NCBI RefSeq assembly: GCF_001269655.1
Contig: NZ_LHVE01000008.1
Span: 79,603 to 143,602 of the forward strand
Source: Pseudomonas thivervalensis
GTDB lineage: Bacteria; Pseudomonadota; Gammaproteobacteria; Pseudomonadales; Pseudomonadaceae
Direction: 5' to 3'
Length of the DNA stretch: 64,000 bases
Part shown: positions 8,164 through 17,111 of the stretch, one piece after another
Numbering within the stretch: the first letter of the stretch is position 1
Layout: every line of letters begins with the position of its first letter
Made by a program: the position numbers and the translations under genes
The notes under the pieces: generated by a model
Told to the model about the DNA's origin: nothing
The model's input: the letters and a program-made list of their open reading frames with translations, nothing else
The model's database searches: none

Positions 8164-8826
8164 ATGAATTATCAGTTGAACTTTGCCGCCGTCTGGCGCG
8201 ATTTCGACACCTTGCTGGCGGGGCTCGGCCTGGGGCTTTCCCTGGCGCTGGTGTCGATCGCCATCGGTTGCGTGATCGGCCTGGCGATGGCGTTCGCGCT
8301 GCTCAGCAAACATCGGGTACTGCGGGTGCTGGCGTCGGTGTATGTCACGGTGATCCGCAATACGCCGATCCTGGTGCTGATCCTGTTGATCTATTTCGCC
8401 TTGCCGAGCCTGGGCATTCGCCTGGACAAGCTGCCGTCGTTCGTTATCACGCTTTCGCTGTACGCCGGGGCCTACCTGACCGAGGTGTTTCGCGGCGGAC
8501 TGTTGAGCATTCACAAGGGACAGCGTGAAGCAGGATTGGCCATTGGCTTGGGCGAGTGGCAAGTGAAAGCTTATGTCACCGTGCCGGTGATGCTGCGCAA
8601 CGTGTTGCCGGCCTTGTCGAACAACTTCATTTCGCTGTTCAAGGACACCTCCCTGGCGGCGGCGATCGCCGTACCGGAGCTGACCTACTACGCCCGCAAG
8701 ATCAACGTGGAGAGCTACCGGGTGATCGAAACCTGGCTGGTGACCACGGCTCTGTATGTCGCGGCCTGTTACCTCATTGCCATGCTGCTGCGGTATTTCG
8801 AGCAGCGCCTGGCGATCCGCCGTTAG
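8164..8826 (+). CDS. PAAT-family ABC permease, subunit 1
   Basis: 220 aa, about five membrane segments, with the inner-membrane His/Glu/Arg-type permease signature (VIRNTPILVLILLIYFALP, and the EAA loop YLTEVFRGGLLSIHKGQREAGLAIGLG). It forms the translocation path with the next permease, 9 bp further on. ATG 8164 is chosen over the TTG at 8155 because GAAGG precedes it at workable distance and the family begins here. Part of one operon with the binding protein and ATPase. Confidence 0.92.
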   Translation: MNYQLNFAAVWRDFDTLLAGLGLGLSLALVSIAIGCVIGLAMAFALLSKHRVLRVLASVYVTVIRNTPILVLILLIYFALPSLGIRLDKLPSFVITLSLYAGAYLTEVFRGGLLSIHKGQREAGLAIGLGEWQVKAYVTVPVMLRNVLPALSNNFISLFKDTSLAAAIAVPELTYYARKINVESYRVIETWLVTTALYVAACYLIAMLLRYFEQRLAIRR

Positions 8827-8835
8827 GAGCCTCCC

Positions 8836-9498
8836 ATGTACGAATCCCCTAGTTGGTTGCATGAGTTGTGGGTCGCCCGGGACACCCTGTGGGCCGGTTT
8901 CCTCACCAGCGTGCAGTGTTCGCTGCTGGCGATTGTGTTGGGCACCTTGATCGGTGTCGTCGCCGGATTGGCGTTGACGTACGGCCGTGTCTGGATGCGC
9001 GCGCCGTTTCGTTTCTACGTCGATCTGATTCGTGGCACGCCGGTGTTCGTGCTGGTGCTGGCCTGCTTTTACATGGCCCCGGCCCTGGGTTGGCAGATCG
9101 GCGCGTTCCAGGCCGGCGTGCTGGGCCTGACGCTGTTCTGCGGCTCACACGTGGCCGAGATCGTGCGCGGTGCCTTGCAGGCGTTGCCCCGCGGCCAGAT
9201 GGAAGCGAGCCAGGCCATCGGCCTGACGTTCTACCAGGCGCTGGGTTATGTGCTGTTGCCCCAGGCGTTGCGGCAGATCCTGCCGACCTGGGTCAATTCC
9301 TCCACCGAGATCGTCAAGGCCTCGACCTTGTTGTCGGTGATCGGCGTCGCCGAATTGCTGCTCAGCACCCAGCAGATCATCGCCCGGACCTTCATGACGT
9401 TGGAATTTTACCTGTTCGCCGGGTTTCTCTTTTTCATCATCAATTACGCCATCGAATTGCTCGGGCGGCACATTGAAAAGCGGGTGGCGTTGCCATGA
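8836..9498 (+). CDS. PAAT-family ABC permease, subunit 2
   Basis: 220 aa inner-membrane permease paralogous to the preceding gene: [20 protein letters not shown] and the EAA motif ([27 protein letters not shown]). The pair probably makes a heterodimeric channel. An AGGAG ribosome site precedes the ATG (GTTAGGAGCCTCCCATG), and its end overlaps the ATPase start by 4 bp, so translation is coupled. Confidence 0.92.
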   Translation: MYESPSWLHELWVARDTLWAGFLTSVQCSLLAIVLGTLIGVVAGLALTYGRVWMRAPFRFYVDLIRGTPVFVLVLACFYMAPALGWQIGAFQAGVLGLTLFCGSHVAEIVRGALQALPRGQMEASQAIGLTFYQALGYVLLPQALRQILPTWVNSSTEIVKASTLLSVIGVAELLLSTQQIIARTFMTLEFYLFAGFLFFIINYAIELLGRHIEKRVALP

Positions 9499-10301
9499 CT
9501 GACGTTTCGAAACTCTCCCATACAAAGCCCTCCAACACCCAGCCGTTGCTGGACATTCGCGGCCTGCGCAAACAATACGGTCCGCTGGAAGTGCTCAAGG
9601 GCGTTGACCTGAGCATGCAGCGCGGCAATGTGGTCACGCTGATCGGCTCCAGCGGTTCGGGCAAGACCACATTGCTGCGTTGCGTGAACATGCTGGAAGA
9701 ATTCCAGGGCGGCCAGATCGTGCTCGACGGCGAGTCCATCGGCTACGACGAGGTGGGCGGCAAGCGTGTGCGCCACCCCGAGAAGGTCATCGCCCGGCAC
9801 CGGGCCATGACCGGCATGGCCTTCCAGCAATTCAACCTGTTCCCGCACCTGACTGCATTGCAGAACGTCACCCTGGGCCTGCTCAAGGTGAAAAAGCTGC
9901 CGAAGGACGAGGCGGTGTCCCTGGCCGAGAAATGGCTGGAGCGGGTCGGCCTGCTGGAACGACGCGACCATTTTCCCGGCCAACTGTCCGGCGGCCAGCA
10001 ACAGCGCGTGGCGATTGCCCGTGCGATTGCGATGAACCCCAGCCTGATGCTGTTCGACGAAGTCACTTCGGCCCTGGACCCGGAGCTGGTCGGCGAGGTG
10101 CTGAACGTGATCAAGGGCCTGGCCGAAGACGGCATGACCATGCTGCTGGTGACCCACGAAATGCGCTTCGCCTTCGAGGTCTCCGACAAGATCGTGTTCA
10201 TGAACCAGGGGCGCATCGAAGAGCAAGGGCCACCCAAAGAACTGTTCGAGCGACCGCAATCGCCGCGCCTGGCGGAATTCCTCAAGAACACGCGTTTTTA
10301 A
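9495..10301 (+). CDS. Amino-acid-type ABC transporter ATPase
   Basis: 268 aa, cytoplasmic motor of the importer. Walker [11 protein letters not shown]-loop ([13 protein letters not shown]), signature LSGGQQQR, Walker [15 protein letters not shown] and the switch His in VTHEMRF are all intact. The GlnQ/HisP subgroup is indicated by overall similarity. The start ATG overlaps the permease stop by 4 bp. Confidence 0.93.
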   Translation: MTDVSKLSHTKPSNTQPLLDIRGLRKQYGPLEVLKGVDLSMQRGNVVTLIGSSGSGKTTLLRCVNMLEEFQGGQIVLDGESIGYDEVGGKRVRHPEKVIARHRAMTGMAFQQFNLFPHLTALQNVTLGLLKVKKLPKDEAVSLAEKWLERVGLLERRDHFPGQLSGGQQQRVAIARAIAMNPSLMLFDEVTSALDPELVGEVLNVIKGLAEDGMTMLLVTHEMRFAFEVSDKIVFMNQGRIEEQGPPKELFERPQSPRLAEFLKNTRF

Positions 10302-10326
10302 CTTTCTATTCAATAAGGAGATACCC

Positions 10327-10716
10327 ATGAGCATTACGCGCTACGGCACCGGCAGCACCGCAGGCGGCGGCCAGCCACGGCCCTTCGCCCGCGCCGTGGA
10401 GGCCGATGGCTGGCTGCACGTGTCCGGCCAGGTGCCGGCGGTGAACGGCGAGATCATCGTCGGCGGGATCGTCGAGCAGACCCACCAGACCATGAAGAAC
10501 CTGGTCGCAATCCTCGAAGAGGCCGGCTACGGCCTCGAAGATGTGGTGCGCTGCGGCGTGTGGCTGGAGGATCCACGGGACTTCTGGAGTTTCAACAAGG
10601 TGTTCGGCGAATACTTCAGCCCCGAACACGCCCCGGCCAGGGCCTGCGTACAGGCGAGCATGATGGTCGATTGCAAGGTCGAGATCGATTGCATCGCCTA
10701 CAAGAAAAAAAGCTGA
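10327..10716 (+). CDS. RidA/YjgF family enamine/imine deaminase
   Basis: 129 aa, whole-length RidA fold: VSGQVP near residue 40, QTHQTMKNLVAILEEAGYGLEDVV, then ACVQASMMVDCKVEIDCIAY with the usual substrate-site Glu. RidA proteins hydrolyse reactive enamines or imines such as 2-aminoacrylate released by PLP-dependent dehydratases. Here it sits 25 bp after the ABC ATPase with an AAGGAGATA ribosome site and two genes before a PLP ammonia-lyase, so it probably clears that enzyme's intermediate. That functional link is inference; the Arg that binds the carboxylate in canonical RidA is not obvious at the usual spot. Confidence 0.88.
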   Translation: MSITRYGTGSTAGGGQPRPFARAVEADGWLHVSGQVPAVNGEIIVGGIVEQTHQTMKNLVAILEEAGYGLEDVVRCGVWLEDPRDFWSFNKVFGEYFSPEHAPARACVQASMMVDCKVEIDCIAYKKKS

Positions 10717-10742
10717 ACACGATATTCTGGCAAATTCGCTTC

Positions 10743-10837
10743 TGTGGCGAGGGAGCTTGCTCCCGCTGGCCTGCGCAGCAGGCCCATCTTTTTTGCGACT
10801 GCTGCGCAGCCGAGCGGGAGCAAGCTCCCTCGCCACA
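10743..10837. repeat. REPIN, GGGAGCTTGCTCCC class
   Basis: Inverted arms TGTGGCGAGGGAGCTTGCTC and complement; the spacer itself contains a smaller dyad around CCTGCGCAGCAGG. It separates the RidA gene from the IclR regulator gene. Confidence 0.85.
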
Positions 10838-10876
10838 ATAAATGCGACTATGAGTGAAATTTCAGGAATCGAAGAC

Positions 10877-11641
10877 ATGACCGAAGACACCATCAAACGC
10901 CGGGCCCGAGGATTGGATCGGGCGTTCGATATCCTCGATTTCCTCAAGGAAATCGGCCAGCCGCTGCGTCCGAACGATATTGCCAGCGGCATCGGCAGCC
11001 CCAAGTCCACGGTCTATGAACTGGTGGCGTCGCTGCTGGAGCGGCGCATCCTCGAACCGGTGGGCAAGGACGGTCACGTCTACCTGGGCCGCCAGTTGTA
11101 TTTCCTCGGGCAGGCGCACCTGCGGCATTTCGACCTGAGCCGTGAGGCTGACCAGGCCTTGCAGGAAATCGTGCGCCAGACCCGGGAAACGGCGCAGATG
11201 TGTCTGCTCAACGGGCGCAAATACACCGTCGCGCTGATGAAGGAAGGCGAGCGGCATTTCCGCATTTCCTCGGACATCGGTGAAAACGCGCCGATCCCCT
11301 GGACCGCGTCGGGGCGCTTGTTGCTGGCGCACCTGAGTGACCAGCAGATCGTCGACCTGATCGACCCCGACGACTTCATTTTGCCGGACGGCGAGCGCCT
11401 TCCTGTGGAGCGATTTCTCAAGGAAATCCGCCAGGCCGGCCTCGATGGATTTTTCTCCTTCGACAGCGTCGCCGACACCTTCACCCACTGTTTCGCCGCA
11501 CCGGTCAAAGACCCTGGCGGCGTGGCCATTGCCACCCTGTGCATCGTCGCGCCACGGGCTGACGCCAAGAACAATTACGCCGACTACCGCCGGGTGCTGA
11601 TCGAAAGCGCCAACAACCTGGCCCGTCGCATCAATGAATAG
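10877..11641 (+). CDS. IclR-family transcriptional regulator
   Basis: 254 aa: winged helix-turn-helix at residues about 10-70 (RAFDILDFLKEIGQP, then SPKSTVYELVASLLERRIL) and a C-terminal GAF-like effector domain with the WTASGRLLLAHL and FAAPVKDPGG blocks. IclR proteins usually regulate the adjacent catabolic operon in response to a pathway metabolite. ATG 10877 follows AGGA at 9 bases; the ATG at 10850 has no ribosome site. The palindrome at 7222-7237 is a possible target. Confidence 0.9.
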   Translation: MTEDTIKRRARGLDRAFDILDFLKEIGQPLRPNDIASGIGSPKSTVYELVASLLERRILEPVGKDGHVYLGRQLYFLGQAHLRHFDLSREADQALQEIVRQTRETAQMCLLNGRKYTVALMKEGERHFRISSDIGENAPIPWTASGRLLLAHLSDQQIVDLIDPDDFILPDGERLPVERFLKEIRQAGLDGFFSFDSVADTFTHCFAAPVKDPGGVAIATLCIVAPRADAKNNYADYRRVLIESANNLARRINE

Positions 11642-11681
11642 ACAGCAACGGCACTAGCGGCCGTGCGCGAGGAGTTCGAAT

Positions 11682-12899
11682 ATGTCATCTGCCATCCTTA
11701 ATGCCGGCGTCGAGAAGGGCGCCGCCACCGTCGGCGCCCACCTGCTAAGGGACGTCAGCCTGCCGGCGCTGGTGCTGCACCGCGCGGCGCTGGAGCACAA
11801 CATCCGTTGGATGCAAGATTTTGTCACCCGCAGCGGTGCCGAACTGGCGCCCCATGGCAAGACCAGCATGACCCCCGCGCTGTTTCGCCGGCAACTGGAG
11901 GCCGGTGCCTGGGGCCTGACCCTCGCCACCGCCGTGCAGACCCGTGCCGCTTACGCCCACGGTGTGCGCCGGGTGTTGATGGCCAATCAACTGGTCGGCA
12001 GACCTAACATGGCGCTGATCGCCGATCTGCTGGTCGACCCGGCGTTCGAATTCCATTGCCTGGTGGATCATCCCGACAGCGTCGCTGACCTGGGCGCTTA
12101 CTTCGCCTCGCGCGGTGTGCGGCTCAATGTGATGATCGAGTACGGCGTGGTCGGTGGTCGGTGTGGCTGCCGGACCGAGGCCGAGGTGCTGGCCCTGGCC
12201 GAGGCGATTCGGGCGCAACCGGCGCTGGCGTTGACGGGTATCGAAGGCTACGAAGGGGTGATTCACGGCGACCACGCCATCAGCGGCATTCGCACATTCG
12301 CGGCCTCGCTGGTACGGCTGGCGGTGCAGTTGCAGGACAGCGGTGCCTTTGCCATCGACAAACCGATCATCACCGCCTCGGGGTCGGCCTGGTACGACCT
12401 GATCGCCGAATCCTTCGAAGCCCAGAATGCCCACGGGCGCTTCCTCAGCGTGCTGCGCCCCGGCAGTTACGTGGCTCACGACCATGGCATTTACAAAGAG
12501 GCCCAGTGCTGCGTACTGGAGCGCCGCAGTGACCTGCACGAAGGCCTGCGCCCGGCCCTGGAAGTCTGGGCCCACGTGCAATCGCTGCCGGAGCCGGGCT
12601 TCGCGGTGATCGCCCTGGGCAAGCGCGACGTCGCCTACGACGCCGGATTGCCGGTGCCGCTCAAGCGCTACCAGCCCGGATCGGACGCGGTGGCGGGTGA
12701 CGATGTCAGCGCTTGCAAGGTGACGGCGGTAATGGACCAGCATGCGTTCATGAACGTGGCGGCGGGGGTTGAGCTGCGCGTGGGCGACATTGTTTCGTTT
12801 GGTACTTCACATCCGTGTTTGACGTTCGACAAGTGGCGGGTGGGGTGCCTGGTGGATGAGCAGTTGCGGGTAGTCGAGAGCATGGAGACTTGTTTCTAA
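11682..12899 (+). CDS. DSD1-type PLP-dependent amino-acid deaminase (fold type III); possible glucosaminate ammonia-lyase
   Basis: 405 aa with an alanine-racemase-like N-terminal barrel, the PLP lysine in LAPHGKTSMTP (about residue 59), and a D-serine-dehydratase-like C-terminal domain containing the His/Cys metal site (HPCLTFDKW). Family members deaminate D-serine, D-threonine or 3-hydroxyaspartate, usually with Zn or Mn. The neighbours point to a substrate whose deamination yields a 2-keto-3-deoxy sugar acid: a KDG kinase gene follows, RidA and an amino-acid importer precede. D-glucosaminate to 2-keto-3-deoxygluconate plus ammonia is known in P. fluorescens and fits. Substrate assignment is inference. 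GAGGAG precedes the ATG. Confidence 0.8.
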   Translation: MSSAILNAGVEKGAATVGAHLLRDVSLPALVLHRAALEHNIRWMQDFVTRSGAELAPHGKTSMTPALFRRQLEAGAWGLTLATAVQTRAAYAHGVRRVLMANQLVGRPNMALIADLLVDPAFEFHCLVDHPDSVADLGAYFASRGVRLNVMIEYGVVGGRCGCRTEAEVLALAEAIRAQPALALTGIEGYEGVIHGDHAISGIRTFAASLVRLAVQLQDSGAFAIDKPIITASGSAWYDLIAESFEAQNAHGRFLSVLRPGSYVAHDHGIYKEAQCCVLERRSDLHEGLRPALEVWAHVQSLPEPGFAVIALGKRDVAYDAGLPVPLKRYQPGSDAVAGDDVSACKVTAVMDQHAFMNVAAGVELRVGDIVSFGTSHPCLTFDKWRVGCLVDEQLRVVESMETCF

Positions 12900-12921
12900 G
12901 GCTTGAGACCGAGTCGCGGCT

Positions 12922-13013
12922 ATCGCGAGCAAGCTCGCTCCCACAGTGGATTGTTGTGAATACAACATTTGTGATCACCACGATCCCCCTGTGGGAGCGA
13001 GCCTGCTCGCGAT
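12922..13013. repeat. REPIN, GCGAGC class
   Basis: Inverted arms ATCGCGAGCAAGCTCGCTCC and complement around a spacer of about 45 bp, between the deaminase and kinase genes, so the catabolic operon is interrupted by a possible mRNA hairpin. Confidence 0.85.
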
Positions 13014-13052
13014 AGCGGCCTGCCAGACACCACCGAACCATCAGGAACATCC

Positions 13053-13970
13053 ATGAGCAACCCCAAACCCCGCATCGCCCTGATCGGCGAATGCATGATC
13101 GAACTGCAACAACGCGCCGACGGCAGCCTGCTGCAAAGCTTCGGCGGCGACACCCTGAACACCGCGGTGTACCTGTCCCGGGCCTTGGGCGACAGCGGCG
13201 CGGTGGATTATGTCACCGCCCTGGGCGACGACAGTTTCAGCGATGCCATGTGTGAGCGCTGGGCCGAAGAAAACATCGGGCTGCAAAGGGTCCAACGCTT
13301 GCCTGGACGCCTGCCGGGCCTGTATTGCATCCAGACCGATGCGGCGGGTGAGCGGCGATTCCTCTACTGGCGTAACGAAGCGGCGGTGCGTGAGTGTTTT
13401 ACTACCCCGGCCGCCGGACCGATCCTGGCCGCATTGCCGGATTACGATGTGCTGTATTTCAGCGGCGTCACCCTGGCGGTGCTCGGTGAGCAAGGACGTG
13501 GCAAGCTTCTGGAAACCCTGGTTGAGGCGCGCCGACGCGGGGCCCAGGTGGTGTTCGACAATAATTTCCGGCCGAGACTCTGGGCTTCGATCGAGGCGGC
13601 GCGAGTGGCGTATCGCAGCGTATTGCCTTACGTGGAGCTGGCGCTGTTGACCGTGGAAGACGAGCAGGCGTTGTTCGGTCATGCCGACAGCGAGGCGGTG
13701 TTCGCCGCCTATGCGCAGCTCGGCACGCCCGAGGTGGTGCTCAAGCGGGGTGCCGAGGCCTGTTTGATTCGTTGCGATGGGCAGTCGTATGAGGTGCCAG
13801 CCGTGCGGGTTGAGCACGTCGTTGACACCACGGCGGCGGGAGATTCATTCAGCGCCGCGTACCTGGCGAGCCGCTTGCTGGGCGGCAGCCCGGTGGAGGC
13901 GGCAGAGGCGGGGCATCGGTTGGCGAGCCGGGTGATCCAGGTGCCGGGGGCGTTGATTCCCAAGGACTGA
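13053..13970 (+). CDS. kdgK: PfkB-family sugar kinase, 2-keto-3-deoxygluconate kinase type
   Basis: 305 aa ribokinase-fold kinase. The N-terminal IALIGECMIEL and GGDTLNTAVYLSRAL blocks and the C-terminal anion hole DTTAAGDSFSAAYL (catalytic Asp in GD) are complete. KDG kinases have this GGDTLN motif and phosphorylate 2-keto-3-deoxygluconate to KDPG, which then enters the Entner-Doudoroff route. Located directly after the PLP deaminase, it would phosphorylate the deaminated keto-acid product. The specificity is a family-level inference. Confidence 0.82.
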   Translation: MSNPKPRIALIGECMIELQQRADGSLLQSFGGDTLNTAVYLSRALGDSGAVDYVTALGDDSFSDAMCERWAEENIGLQRVQRLPGRLPGLYCIQTDAAGERRFLYWRNEAAVRECFTTPAAGPILAALPDYDVLYFSGVTLAVLGEQGRGKLLETLVEARRRGAQVVFDNNFRPRLWASIEAARVAYRSVLPYVELALLTVEDEQALFGHADSEAVFAAYAQLGTPEVVLKRGAEACLIRCDGQSYEVPAVRVEHVVDTTAAGDSFSAAYLASRLLGGSPVEAAEAGHRLASRVIQVPGALIPKD

Positions 13971-13997
13971 CATCCCCTGGAAATCAGGCGATGCCTT

Positions 13998-14089
13998 TGT
14001 GGCGAGGGAGCTTGCTCCCGCTCGGCTGCGTAGCAGTCGCAAAAATGGGCCTGCTGCGCAGGCCAGCGGGAGCAAGCTCCCTCGCCACA
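13998..14089. repeat. REPIN, GGGAGCTTGCTCCC class
   Basis: Inverted arms TGTGGCGAGGGAGCTTGCTC and complement, with an inner CCTGCTGCGCAGG dyad, between the convergent kinase and parvulin genes, where it may also act as a transcript end. Confidence 0.85.
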
Positions 14090-14117
14090 AGGGGTCGGTT
14101 CACGGGCCGGAACCGCT

Positions 14118-14393
14118 TCAATCCCGGTAGAACACCTGCACCAGGTGATAGCCGAACTTGCTCTTGATCGGCCCATGCACCACCCGCAGCGGCTTCTTGA
14201 AAATCACCGCATCGATCGCGCCGACCATCTGCCCCGGCCGTACTTCGCCGAGGTCGCCGCCGCGCTTGCCCGAGGGGCAGGTGGAGTATTTCTTGGCCAG
14301 CACATCGAACGCTTCGCCCTTGGCGATGCGTTGCTTGAGCTGTTCGGCTTCTTCGGCGGTTTTCACCAGGATATGGCGGGCTTGGGCTTTCAT
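14118..14393 (-). CDS. Parvulin-type peptidyl-prolyl isomerase (PpiC-like)
   Basis: 91 aa, a single rotamase domain: ARHILVKTAEEAEQLKQRI, then STCPSGKRGGDLGEVRPGQMV and GPIKSKFGYHLVQV, with the two conserved His and the Cys of the parvulin active site. There is no signal peptide, so it is cytoplasmic like E. coli PpiC. It isomerises Xaa-Pro bonds. A second, clearly related 93-residue parvulin is encoded at 30371-30652; both carry the same SCPS/TCPS-GGDLG core. Confidence 0.93.
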   Translation of the reverse strand: MKAQARHILVKTAEEAEQLKQRIAKGEAFDVLAKKYSTCPSGKRGGDLGEVRPGQMVGAIDAVIFKKPLRVVHGPIKSKFGYHLVQVFYRD

Positions 14394-14441
14394 TGCTGCG
14401 GTGACCTGAACGGTGCGACGGGGTGGCGATTATGCCTCATG

Positions 14442-16979
14442 TCAGTTGCCATGGTTGATCATCGTCCGAATCTTGTTGGCCAGCAGATCGAGGGTGAAGG
14501 GCTTGGCGACCATGTCCATGCCTTGTTCGAGGAACCCCTGGCGTTCGGCGGCCTTCTGCGCGTAACCGGTCATGAACAGCACTTTTAGCCCTGGGCGGTG
14601 CTGCCGGGCGATTTCCGCCAGTTGCCGGCCATTCATGCCCGGTAGCCCGACGTCAGTCACCAACAGGTCGATGCGCTGGTCCGACTCAAGCGTGGGCAGG
14701 GCCGTCATGGCGTCCCGGGCCTCGAGGGCGGTGTAGCCCAGCGTCTGCAGCAGGTCGAGCACCAGCATGCGCACCGCGGGTTCGTCTTCCACCAGCAACA
14801 CGGTTTCTCCGGCGATGGCCGGCGGTACCTCGACCGACTCGGGCGTCGTCGATTGTTGAGCGGGCGAAACGTGCAAGCGCGGCAAGTACAGCTGCACCCG
14901 CGTGCCCTGGCCCGGCACACTGTCCAGGTTGAGGTGCCCACCGGACTGTTGGGCGAACCCGTAGATCATCGACAAGCCCAGGCCGGTGCCCTGGCCGATG
15001 GGCTTGGTGGTGAAGAACGGGTCGAAGGCCTTGGCCAGCACGGCGGGGGTCATGCCGCTGCCGTTGTCGCTGACGGCGATCATCACGTAGTCGCCGGCCT
15101 TGACCGGTTCCAGGGTGTTGATGTCGGTACCGTCGAGATAGACATTGGCGGTTTCGACGATCAATTCGCCGCCGTCGGGCATGGCGTCCCGGGCGTTGAT
15201 CACCAGGTTGAGCAGGGCATTTTCCAACTGACTCGCATCGGTGCTGACCGGCCATAGCTCGTTGGCCAGTTGCAGCCGCAGCACGATGTGATCGCCGGTG
15301 GTCCGGCTCAGCAGGTCTTCGAGCGAGCGCACCAACTCGTTGGCGTCCAGCGGTTTGCGGTCCAGGGACTGGCGGCGGGAAAACGCCAGCAACCGATGGG
15401 TCAAGGCCGCGGCGCGGTTGGCCGAGGACACCGCCGCTTCGGTGAAACGGCCGATCTCGGCGGCACGGCCAGCGGCGATATAGCGTTGCATCAGGTCCAG
15501 GCTGCCGAGGATGCCGGTCAGCATGTTGTTGAAGTCATGGGCAATGCCCCCGGTGAGCTGGCCCACGGCTTCCATTTTCTGCGCATGGCGCAGGGCTTCT
15601 TCGGCGCGCTCGCGTTCGAACATCTCGCCTTGCAGCCGGTGATTGGCCTCGGCCAACTGCTGGGTCCGGGCGATGACCCGTTCCTCCAGCGTTTCGTTGA
15701 GGTTGCGCAGGGCTTCCTCGGTCTTGCGGCTCTCGGTTTCGTCGATCACGAAGATGTAGAAGCCGTTCACGGCACCGTCCGCGCCGTGGCGGGGCAGGTA
15801 GTTGATCAGCGAATGGCGTGGGCGACCGTCGCGATGGTCCATCTGCACGGTGAAACTGCACGGCTTGCCGGCCAGGGCGTCGGCGATCTGCTGGGCGCGG
15901 GCGGCATAGGCCTCTTCGCCGAGCACTTCGCGGATGGTTTTGCCGTAGAGCTCCTGCGGGGTCATGCCGTACCAGTCCAGGTAGGCACTGTTGTTCAGCC
16001 GGAAACGCTCTTCGCGGTCCACGTAGCTGATGAGGATCGGCATGGCGTTGATGATCAGCTGCAGCTCGGTCTGGCTCTGGCGCAAGGCTTGCTCGGTGCG
16101 CTTGCGTTCGGTCAGGTCCAGGGCCGCACCCAGAAAACGCTTGGGCCGGCCGTGGCGGTCCTTGTAGCACCGGCCGCGCACGTACACCCAGCGCAACTCG
16201 TTGTCGGGTTGCAGCAGCCGGTATTCCTCGGCGTACTCGGTGCCGTGGGTGATGCAGTGCTTGATGCTGCGGGCAACCATTGCCCGGTCCTCGGGGTGCA
16301 CGCCTTCGAGGTAGGCGCTGATGGGCAGTTGGCGCGACAGGTTCGGATCGACGCCGTGCAGCAAAGCGAAATGCGCGTCGGCAATGAAACGGTCTTCGCT
16401 GATGTCCCAATCCCAGGTGCCCAGCGCGTCGGCGGCGGCCAGGGCCAACTGCAGGCGTTCTTCGCTTTCGTGCTGGGCCTTGAGACTGGCCTCGGAGCGC
16501 CGTTCGAACTCCATGGCCAGGCGGCGCCGTTCGCTGGTCTCGATGGCGGTGACCAGGATGCCGGCGACGCTACCGCTTTCGTCACGCACCGGGCTGTAGG
16601 TCAGGTCCAGCCAGACATCGCAGAGGCGGCCGGAGAAGGGCACGCGCCATTGCTGGTCGCGGCAGGTGTGGGTCTGGCCCTGCAACACGCGCTGATAAAT
16701 CCCTTCGGTCGTGCCTTTGAGTTCGGGCCATGCCGCATGGGTCGGCTGGCCAAACGCCCGGGGGTGTTTGTCACCGGCCAGTCGGCCGAAGGCGTCGTTG
16801 TAGAGGTGGGACAGTTGCTCGCCCCACAGCAAGGCCATGGGCATGGGCGAATGGAGCACGATGTCCACGGCGCTGCGCAGGCTCTGGGGCCAGTTTCGGG
16901 CGCTGCCCAGTGGGGTCTGGGCCCAATCCACCTGGTTGACCAGGCGCTGTGTATCGCTGCCGGCGGGTGTCGCGTTCAT
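14442..16979 (-). CDS. Hybrid sensor histidine kinase with PAS domains and C-terminal receiver
   Basis: 845 aa without obvious membrane segments. Order: PAS-like domain (about 30-150), PAS/PAC domain (about 170-295, ending [14 protein letters not shown]), third PAS domain (about 300-425), coiled coil, dimerisation/phosphoacceptor helix with [19 protein letters not shown], ATPase domain (N-box [12 protein letters not shown] boxes DNGSGM and [13 protein letters not shown]), and a receiver domain (LLVEDEP, phosphoacceptor Asp in [10 protein letters not shown], Lys in AKPF). The His phosphorelay would stay within the protein or go to an unlinked regulator, as no response regulator gene is adjacent. 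Cytoplasmic sensing through PAS ligands, such as redox or light cofactors, is possible; no FMN-type Cys motif was identified. ATG 16979 is preferred to GTG 16982. Confidence 0.9.
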   Translation of the reverse strand: MNATPAGSDTQRLVNQVDWAQTPLGSARNWPQSLRSAVDIVLHSPMPMALLWGEQLSHLYNDAFGRLAGDKHPRAFGQPTHAAWPELKGTTEGIYQRVLQGQTHTCRDQQWRVPFSGRLCDVWLDLTYSPVRDESGSVAGILVTAIETSERRRLAMEFERRSEASLKAQHESEERLQLALAAADALGTWDWDISEDRFIADAHFALLHGVDPNLSRQLPISAYLEGVHPEDRAMVARSIKHCITHGTEYAEEYRLLQPDNELRWVYVRGRCYKDRHGRPKRFLGAALDLTERKRTEQALRQSQTELQLIINAMPILISYVDREERFRLNNSAYLDWYGMTPQELYGKTIREVLGEEAYAARAQQIADALAGKPCSFTVQMDHRDGRPRHSLINYLPRHGADGAVNGFYIFVIDETESRKTEEALRNLNETLEERVIARTQQLAEANHRLQGEMFERERAEEALRHAQKMEAVGQLTGGIAHDFNNMLTGILGSLDLMQRYIAAGRAAEIGRFTEAAVSSANRAAALTHRLLAFSRRQSLDRKPLDANELVRSLEDLLSRTTGDHIVLRLQLANELWPVSTDASQLENALLNLVINARDAMPDGGELIVETANVYLDGTDINTLEPVKAGDYVMIAVSDNGSGMTPAVLAKAFDPFFTTKPIGQGTGLGLSMIYGFAQQSGGHLNLDSVPGQGTRVQLYLPRLHVSPAQQSTTPESVEVPPAIAGETVLLVEDEPAVRMLVLDLLQTLGYTALEARDAMTALPTLESDQRIDLLVTDVGLPGMNGRQLAEIARQHRPGLKVLFMTGYAQKAAERQGFLEQGMDMVAKPFTLDLLANKIRTMINHGN

Positions 16980-17111
16980 CACGTGGCCCCTGGCTGTCGT
17001 GTCTGTACCACGGCGTCTACTATCCTTTGAGGAAGGTAAATGCGAGAGGGGCTGAAAGATTTCATGTTCGGCTCAGCTTGTTTCATTGATGTCTCGCGGA
17101 AGTTTCAGTCC

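Noticed and set aside
15270..17030. 586-codon plus-strand frame opposite the sensor kinase
   Set aside because: It is the complement of the kinase gene; the translation is Gly/Ala/Val/Gln-rich low-complexity sequence without domain.
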